Below the pieces are notes generated by a model, which searched no databases, had not been told where the DNA came from, and was given only the letters and a program-made list of their open reading frames with translations. 40,772 nt of DNA, taken from Syntrophobacter sp. SbD2 (GTDB taxonomy: Bacteria; Desulfobacterota; Binatia; UBA9968). Numbering within the stretch: the first letter of the stretch is position 1; each line of letters starts with the position of its first letter. Positions 36,917 through 40,772 of this stretch are shown here, piece after piece. A program made the position numbers and the translations under genes. The stretch lies in assembly GCA_945889495.1 (NCBI GenBank), contig CAMDBU010000036.1:1-40772 (forward strand), written 5' to 3'.

Positions 36917-38530
36917 ATGACGACAAAACACACTCCCGTTCTCATCGCCGGCGCCGGGCCGGTGGGCTTGGCGCTGGCCATCGAGCTGGCTTACCGCGAC
37001 ATCCACTGCATCGTCATCGAACAAACCGACGGTTCGGTTGATTTTCCGACCACCAACCTCGCCAACACGCGCACCTGCGAACACCTGCGACGCTGGGGCT
37101 TCGCCGATCGCATGCGCTTCGAGTCGGGTTATCCCACCGACTACCCGCGTAATTATTTATTCGTCACGCGCATGGACGGCTTCGAGATCGCCCGCTTCGA
37201 TCATCCGGCCAACGGCGCGCCCGAGTCGCGCTCACCTTACAGCCCTGAAGGGCGGCTGTGGATTTCCAAGCCCTACTTCGATCCGGTCTTGCGCCAACAT
37301 GCGTCGAGGTTACCCCAGATTGAAATTCGCTATTTGACCGAATTCAAATCCTTCGAGCAACACGCCGACAAAGTCCTCGCCACCGTGGCCGACGTGAACA
37401 CCGGCAAGGAAGAGATCATCGAGGCCGATTATCTAGTCGGCTGCGACGGCGGCCGCAGCAACATCCGGCGCGCCCTCGGCATCAAATACGAGGGCGTGTT
37501 CTCCCAAGGCATGAACGTCGCCGTGCTGTTCAGCTCACCGTTACTAAATCTCATCAATCATGGTCCGGCGGTGCAGTATCAAATCATCAACGCCCAGATC
37601 AACGGCGCCATCGCCGCCGTCGACGGCAAGGAGCTGTGGCGCTTGAACGTGCGCAACGTCTTGCAGGAGCAAATCGATAGCTTGAACGCGCCGGAGAAAC
37701 TCCGCGCCGCCCTCGGCCCGGACATCCCATTCGAACTCCTCGCCGTGCGCCCCTGGACCGGCCACTGCGTGGTCGCCGAGCGCTATCAGCAAGACCGGGT
37801 TTTTCTCGCTGGTGATGCGGCGCATTTGAACTGGCCCGCCGGCGGTTTCGGCATGAACACCGGCGTCGGCGATGCCGTCGATATCGGCTGGAAGCTCGCC
37901 GCGGTGCTGCAAGGCTGGGGTGGCGCGAATTTATTGAACAGCTACACCGCCGAGCGCAAACCGATCGCCATGATCAACGTCAATGAGGCCGCCGAGATGC
38001 GCGCCAACTTCGACAACCAAACGCCCTTCTCACCGAACATCGGCGACGACAGCGAAGAAGGCCGCGCGCTACGGGTCAAAGCCCACGCCGCAATCATGCG
38101 CACGCGAGCGAAAGAATTCCAGCATGACTCCGCCGGCATCGAACTCGGCTACCGCTACGACAACTCGCCGATCTGCGTCGCCGACGGCACGCCGGCGCCG
38201 GAGCTCGATCACGGCATCTACGTACCATCTACCTGGCCCGGCGCCCGCGCCCCCCACGCGTGGTTGAACGACGGCCGCTCGACGTTGGATCTTTTCGGCA
38301 AGAGCTTTGTCCTGTTGAATTTCACCGGCACGAACACGATCACGATCACGAACGCGGCCAAGGGCGCAAATGTGCCATTAGAAGTTGTGAGTTTGGACGA
38401 AGCGAAGTTGCGAGAAATTTACGAACGCGACTTAGTCTTAGTCCGCCCCGACGGCCATGTCGCCTGGCGCGGCGACTCAGTACCTGAAAATGTCAGCGAG
38501 ATCATCGACAAAGTCCGCGGCGCGATGTAG
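36917..38530 (+). CDS. FAD-dependent aromatic monooxygenase (PheA/TfdB type)
   Basis: The 537-residue flavoprotein has the three FAD/NADPH fingerprints of class A hydroxylases: GAGPVGLALAIELAYRDIHCIVIE at about 11-34, DYLVGCDGGRSNIRRALGIKYEG at about 172-194, and RVFLAGDAAHLNWPAGGFGMNTGVGDAVDIGWKLAAVL at about 295-332. A thioredoxin-like C-terminal domain (LDLFGKSFVLL to LVLVRPDGHVAWRGD) is as in phenol hydroxylase and TfdB. It should hydroxylate a phenolic or polyketide-like ring using NAD(P)H and oxygen. Inside the C-terminal domain, TGTNTITITN is encoded by an ACGATCACG repeat. The receptors on either side may supply substrate. Confidence 0.9.
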   Translation: MTTKHTPVLIAGAGPVGLALAIELAYRDIHCIVIEQTDGSVDFPTTNLANTRTCEHLRRWGFADRMRFESGYPTDYPRNYLFVTRMDGFEIARFDHPANGAPESRSPYSPEGRLWISKPYFDPVLRQHASRLPQIEIRYLTEFKSFEQHADKVLATVADVNTGKEEIIEADYLVGCDGGRSNIRRALGIKYEGVFSQGMNVAVLFSSPLLNLINHGPAVQYQIINAQINGAIAAVDGKELWRLNVRNVLQEQIDSLNAPEKLRAALGPDIPFELLAVRPWTGHCVVAERYQQDRVFLAGDAAHLNWPAGGFGMNTGVGDAVDIGWKLAAVLQGWGGANLLNSYTAERKPIAMINVNEAAEMRANFDNQTPFSPNIGDDSEEGRALRVKAHAAIMRTRAKEFQHDSAGIELGYRYDNSPICVADGTPAPELDHGIYVPSTWPGARAPHAWLNDGRSTLDLFGKSFVLLNFTGTNTITITNAAKGANVPLEVVSLDEAKLREIYERDLVLVRPDGHVAWRGDSVPENVSEIIDKVRGAM

Positions 38531-38559
38531 CAGAATTACCAAGCCGCACCGCTCCGACC

Positions 38560-38701
38560 TCCTTCCCCTCGACGGGGAAGGAATGAGGAAGGGGTGCCGG
38601 GTGATATCTATGCTGTGCGCAGCACCACCGATCGGATCACCCCTATCCCAACCCTTCGACAAACTCAGGGCAGGCTCTTTCCCCGTCAAGGGGAAAGGAA
38701 C
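38560..38701 (+). repeat. Pair of CCTTCCCC-type palindromes with a CCTTCGACAAACTCAGG repeat
   Basis: TCCTTCCCCTCGACGGGGAA (hairpin CCTTCCCC/GGGGAAGG with a TCGAC loop, about 38568-38582) and CTTTCCCCGTCAAGGGGAAA (about 38677-38698) stand at the two ends of the gap. The dispersed CCCTTCGACAAACTCAGGGC sequence (from about 38649) lies between. The 185-bp stretch between the monooxygenase and the next receptor holds no gene. Confidence 0.6.
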
Positions 38702-38715
38702 AAGAGAACAACCTG

Positions 38716-39714
38716 ATGAACAAAAGCTTTCGAACCGCGATTTTAGCGACGCTGATAGTAAGCACCATCGCCTCCCCCGCCCCAGCCGCCACTAAAGTCT
38801 CCTTTCCCTATACCCCCATCGGCATCGCCAGCTGGCCCTGGTGGATCGCCAGGGACGGCGGCTATTTTGACAAGCATGGCCTCGATGTCGACATGATCTA
38901 CGTCGGCGCCTCACCGGTGATCGTCCAGGCCATGCTCGGCGGCCAAGCCGGCGTCGGCGCCGGCGGCGGCACGCCGCTGGTCACCAACGTGCTCCAGGGC
39001 GGCGACGTCGTCCAAGTCGCGACGATGGTTCCCTACGCGATTCAATCCTTGATCGTGCGCAGCGACATCCGCACGACCAAGGAGTTGGCCGGCAAGAAGA
39101 TCGGCGTCAGCCGGCTCGGCGCGATTCCCCACTTCACTTTGCAAGCCATCGCCAAGCTCTACAACGTCCAAGGCATCAACGTGGTGCAGACCGGCACCAC
39201 CGCCCAAGGCTTCGCGACTTTATCTCAGGGTTTGATCGACGGCATTATCACCTCGGCGCCCTTCACCTTTCGTTTGATCAAAGACGGCTACCGCGAGCTG
39301 GTGAGTCCGAAGGATTTCAAAAAGCTCAATTTCGAGTTCTTGATCAACGGCTTGGTGGCGCGCCGCTCGTTTGGCGCCAAGAATCGCGAGATCGTGGTGG
39401 CGATGATCAAAGCCACCATGGAAGGAACCAAGCGCATGTTTACCGACGAAAAATTCGCCAAGAACATCCTGGCCAAATACACCCGCCAAAACGAAGCCGA
39501 GGTGCTCGACCAAAGCTACCGCTTCGCGCTCGACATCATGGTCAAAGACCCGACGGTCACCGCCAGCTCGATCCAACCCATCGTCCAACAAGCCGCCGAG
39601 TGGAATCAGATCGACGCCAAGCTGGCCGCGTCAACACCCACCAGCGCCTACTACGACAACAGCTACATCGAGGAGATTAAGAAGTCGGGGTTTTTCGCGC
39701 AACTGTGGCGGTGA
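38716..39714 (+). CDS. ABC transporter substrate-binding protein (NMT1/SsuA-like)
   Basis: The protein has 332 residues with a signal peptide ending at about residue 25 (IASPAPAA). The NMT1 pattern is clear: WPWWIARDGGYFDKHGLDVDMIYVGASPVIVQAMLGGQAGVGAGGGTPLVTNVLQGG and ELAGKKIGVSRLGAIPHFTLQAIAKLYN. It is downstream of the aromatic monooxygenase on the same strand, after a repeat block. No ribosome binding site stronger than AAGAGAAC is visible. It is the last of seven NMT1-type receptors in the window, all without cognate membrane components. Confidence 0.87.
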   Translation: MNKSFRTAILATLIVSTIASPAPAATKVSFPYTPIGIASWPWWIARDGGYFDKHGLDVDMIYVGASPVIVQAMLGGQAGVGAGGGTPLVTNVLQGGDVVQVATMVPYAIQSLIVRSDIRTTKELAGKKIGVSRLGAIPHFTLQAIAKLYNVQGINVVQTGTTAQGFATLSQGLIDGIITSAPFTFRLIKDGYRELVSPKDFKKLNFEFLINGLVARRSFGAKNREIVVAMIKATMEGTKRMFTDEKFAKNILAKYTRQNEAEVLDQSYRFALDIMVKDPTVTASSIQPIVQQAAEWNQIDAKLAASTPTSAYYDNSYIEEIKKSGFFAQLWR

Positions 39715-39822
39715 ATGAACCTCCGATCGGCATGACTAATGATCACGGTTCCCGCCCCGACTGCTACCTTCGATAACCCGTGGTTAGCGTTGGCTGGTAT
39801 TTTCCGCGGGAGACGAGATAGT

Positions 39823-39843
39823 TTACAAACGCCCCGTTTGTAA
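39823..39843 (+). promoter_or_regulatory. Perfect 9-bp dyad, candidate operator upstream of the TIR gene
   Basis: TTACAAACG and CGTTTGTAA are separated by CCC. The dyad lies about 100 bp before the TIR-domain ATG and 109 bp after the previous stop. It has no T-run and is AT-rich with a short loop, which fits a dimeric repressor site better than a terminator. The rest of the 231-bp gap shows nothing recognisable. Confidence 0.4.
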
Positions 39844-39945
39844 GCACCAACAAGGAAATGTTAGTGGAATCTAGCGGGAAATAGAAAGGGCCTGCCGATC
39901 AAACGTTCTCCGTCGACACCATATCCATCAACCAACGGAGGTTCG

Positions 39946-40668
39946 ATGAAACTATTTCTTTCTTACGCCCACGAGGATCGCCAGATTGCCATGCGTGCCG
40001 CCCAGGCACTCGAAGCTGAAGATCATCGCGTTTTCATCGACGAACACGACCTTCGGCAAGGCGATCCATACAATCAGCGCATTCGCGACGCGATAGAAGA
40101 CAGTTATGGCTTCGTGTTTCTCATCAGTCCCGATTCGGTTTTGCAAGGTAGATACACCCTGTCCGAACTCGAACAGGCAGTAAAAAAATGGCGGCCAGCC
40201 CAAGGGCATATATTTGCGTTCTTCGCTCGCCCGACGACACAACTCCCCGATTGTCTCCCCGCAACAACGATCGAGCGAACGGACGGACCACTTCCGGCCA
40301 AAATTGCCGAGGTCATTGCAAAATCTAAATTTGGATCACCACGAAAGGCGAAAATATTGGCCGCACAATCCCTGATTAGGGCAGTCCGATCTCTCGACAA
40401 CGCCATCCGAGATCACTTTGCCGCTCTTTCTGCGTTTGATTCATCATGGACAACCGACGACCGGAACCAGAGGATTAACAAAGTGGTTGAGTTTGCCAAC
40501 CGCTCGTTACTGATTGTAGAGGTTCGAGCCGCATATAACGCATTAAAGCCAATGATCACGTGGATGCCCGGAGAAACCGACGAAGTGCTTAGCACCTATC
40601 AGCTAGCTGAGTCTTATCTTCGCAACCTAGCAGCCCGTGGTAGAAGTCCGATTTTCACAAAACGCTAG
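39946..40668 (+). CDS. TIR-domain protein with uncharacterised C-terminal domain
   Basis: The protein has 240 residues. Residues 1-125 are a TIR domain: KLFLSYAHEDRQIAMRAAQALE at the N-terminus, VFIDEHDLRQGDPYNQRIRDAI (BB-loop region), YGFVFLISPDSVL, and YTLSELEQAVKKW, where Glu74 sits at the position of the catalytic Glu in NAD-cleaving TIR domains. The C-terminal half (SLIRAVRSLDNAIRDHF, ITWMPGETDEVLSTYQLAESYLRNLAAR) is helical and I do not recognise it. It has no signal peptide. Bacterial TIR proteins often act as NADase effectors in phage defence, but no sensor gene is adjacent. GGAGGTTCG precedes the ATG. Confidence 0.82.
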   Translation: MKLFLSYAHEDRQIAMRAAQALEAEDHRVFIDEHDLRQGDPYNQRIRDAIEDSYGFVFLISPDSVLQGRYTLSELEQAVKKWRPAQGHIFAFFARPTTQLPDCLPATTIERTDGPLPAKIAEVIAKSKFGSPRKAKILAAQSLIRAVRSLDNAIRDHFAALSAFDSSWTTDDRNQRINKVVEFANRSLLIVEVRAAYNALKPMITWMPGETDEVLSTYQLAESYLRNLAARGRSPIFTKR

Positions 40669-40695
40669 GCATCAGTGCGAGGCGGTGACGAGAGA

Positions 40696-40772
40696 TCATA
40701 AATATTCTCCGATCGAGTCCTCGGCGCCGATGAGCAGCGACTTGGTCACGTAGTCGCACCCACAGAGCAAAA
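40696..40772 (-). CDS. C-terminal end of an unidentified protein (cut by window edge)
   Basis: On the minus strand, a frame open from the window edge ends in TGA at 40696-40698. It encodes LLCGCDYVTKSLLIGAEDSI and a few more residues (GEYL). The composition looks like a real enzyme C-terminus, but it is too short to name. The gene would be convergent with the TIR gene, with a 27-bp gap. Confidence 0.4.
   Translation of the reverse strand, partial: LLCGCDYVTKSLLIGAEDSIGEYL

Overview
The window is about 40.8 kb of GC-rich bacterial DNA with around forty protein-coding genes. There are no rRNA, tRNA or CRISPR loci and no housekeeping block apart from one 23S rRNA methyltransferase. The gene content is typical of large genomes of uncultured soil or subsurface bacteria: many solitary ABC-type periplasmic binding proteins beside hydantoinase, amidohydrolase, VOC and flavin monooxygenase genes. 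My best guess is a Binatota-like lineage (formerly uncultured Deltaproteobacteria), with Rokubacteria or Tectomicrobia as alternatives. This is a judgement from gene content, not a phylogeny.

Layout. Positions 1-367 hold the end of an IS110-type transposase inserted in a DGPF/YCII gene. Positions 382-4585 are a dense + strand run of small proteins (two VOC/PhnB proteins, DUF1428, an intact DGPF protein, an Asp-box beta-propeller, a MoaD/ThiS-like protein, SRPBCC, DoxX). Positions 4613-8109 hold two further VOC proteins, a cysteine hydrolase and an alpha/beta hydrolase. Positions 8242-13297 hold DUF1152, two tandem MFS transporters, a Tat-exported deaminase and a binding protein. Positions 13488-18009 hold an OmpA/Pal-like lipoprotein and, convergently, DUF309, a LolD-type ATPase and a large FtsX permease. 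Positions 18191-21506 hold the RlmD-like methyltransferase, a binding protein and an ACMSD-type amidohydrolase. Positions 21604-28830 hold an amidohydrolase remnant, a binding protein, a DUF433/DUF5615 toxin-antitoxin pair, three tandem ABC_sub_bind proteins, an MBL-fold hydrolase and another binding protein. Positions 28888-33245 hold hydantoinase B and A split by a repeat-flanked GIY-YIG nuclease unit. Positions 33324-40772 hold a VapBC-like pair, remnants, three more binding proteins, a PheA/TfdB-type monooxygenase and a TIR-domain protein.

How the genes may work together. Seven NMT1/SsuA-like binding proteins and three ABC_sub_bind proteins, plus one remnant, are interleaved with enzymes for amide, carboxylate and aromatic substrates, yet no import permease or ATPase accompanies them. 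The only ABC permease/ATPase pair is of the LolCDE/MacB export type. Capture of small organic molecules followed by hydrolysis or oxidation is the plausible theme, using membrane components encoded elsewhere.

The most striking non-coding feature is the density of dispersed palindromic repeats from several families, often nested inside one another. The best candidate for an undescribed element is a 366-bp unit at 30745-31110. In it, a 96-residue GIY-YIG nuclease gene almost exactly fills the space between two inverted 31-nt REP-like palindromes. The same two palindromes occur as a geneless inverted pair at 7297-7374. The stems carry compensatory base changes, and the repeat tail appears to supply the ribosome binding site of the nuclease. 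This resembles REPIN/RAYT systems, but with a GIY-YIG nuclease in place of a tyrosine transposase.
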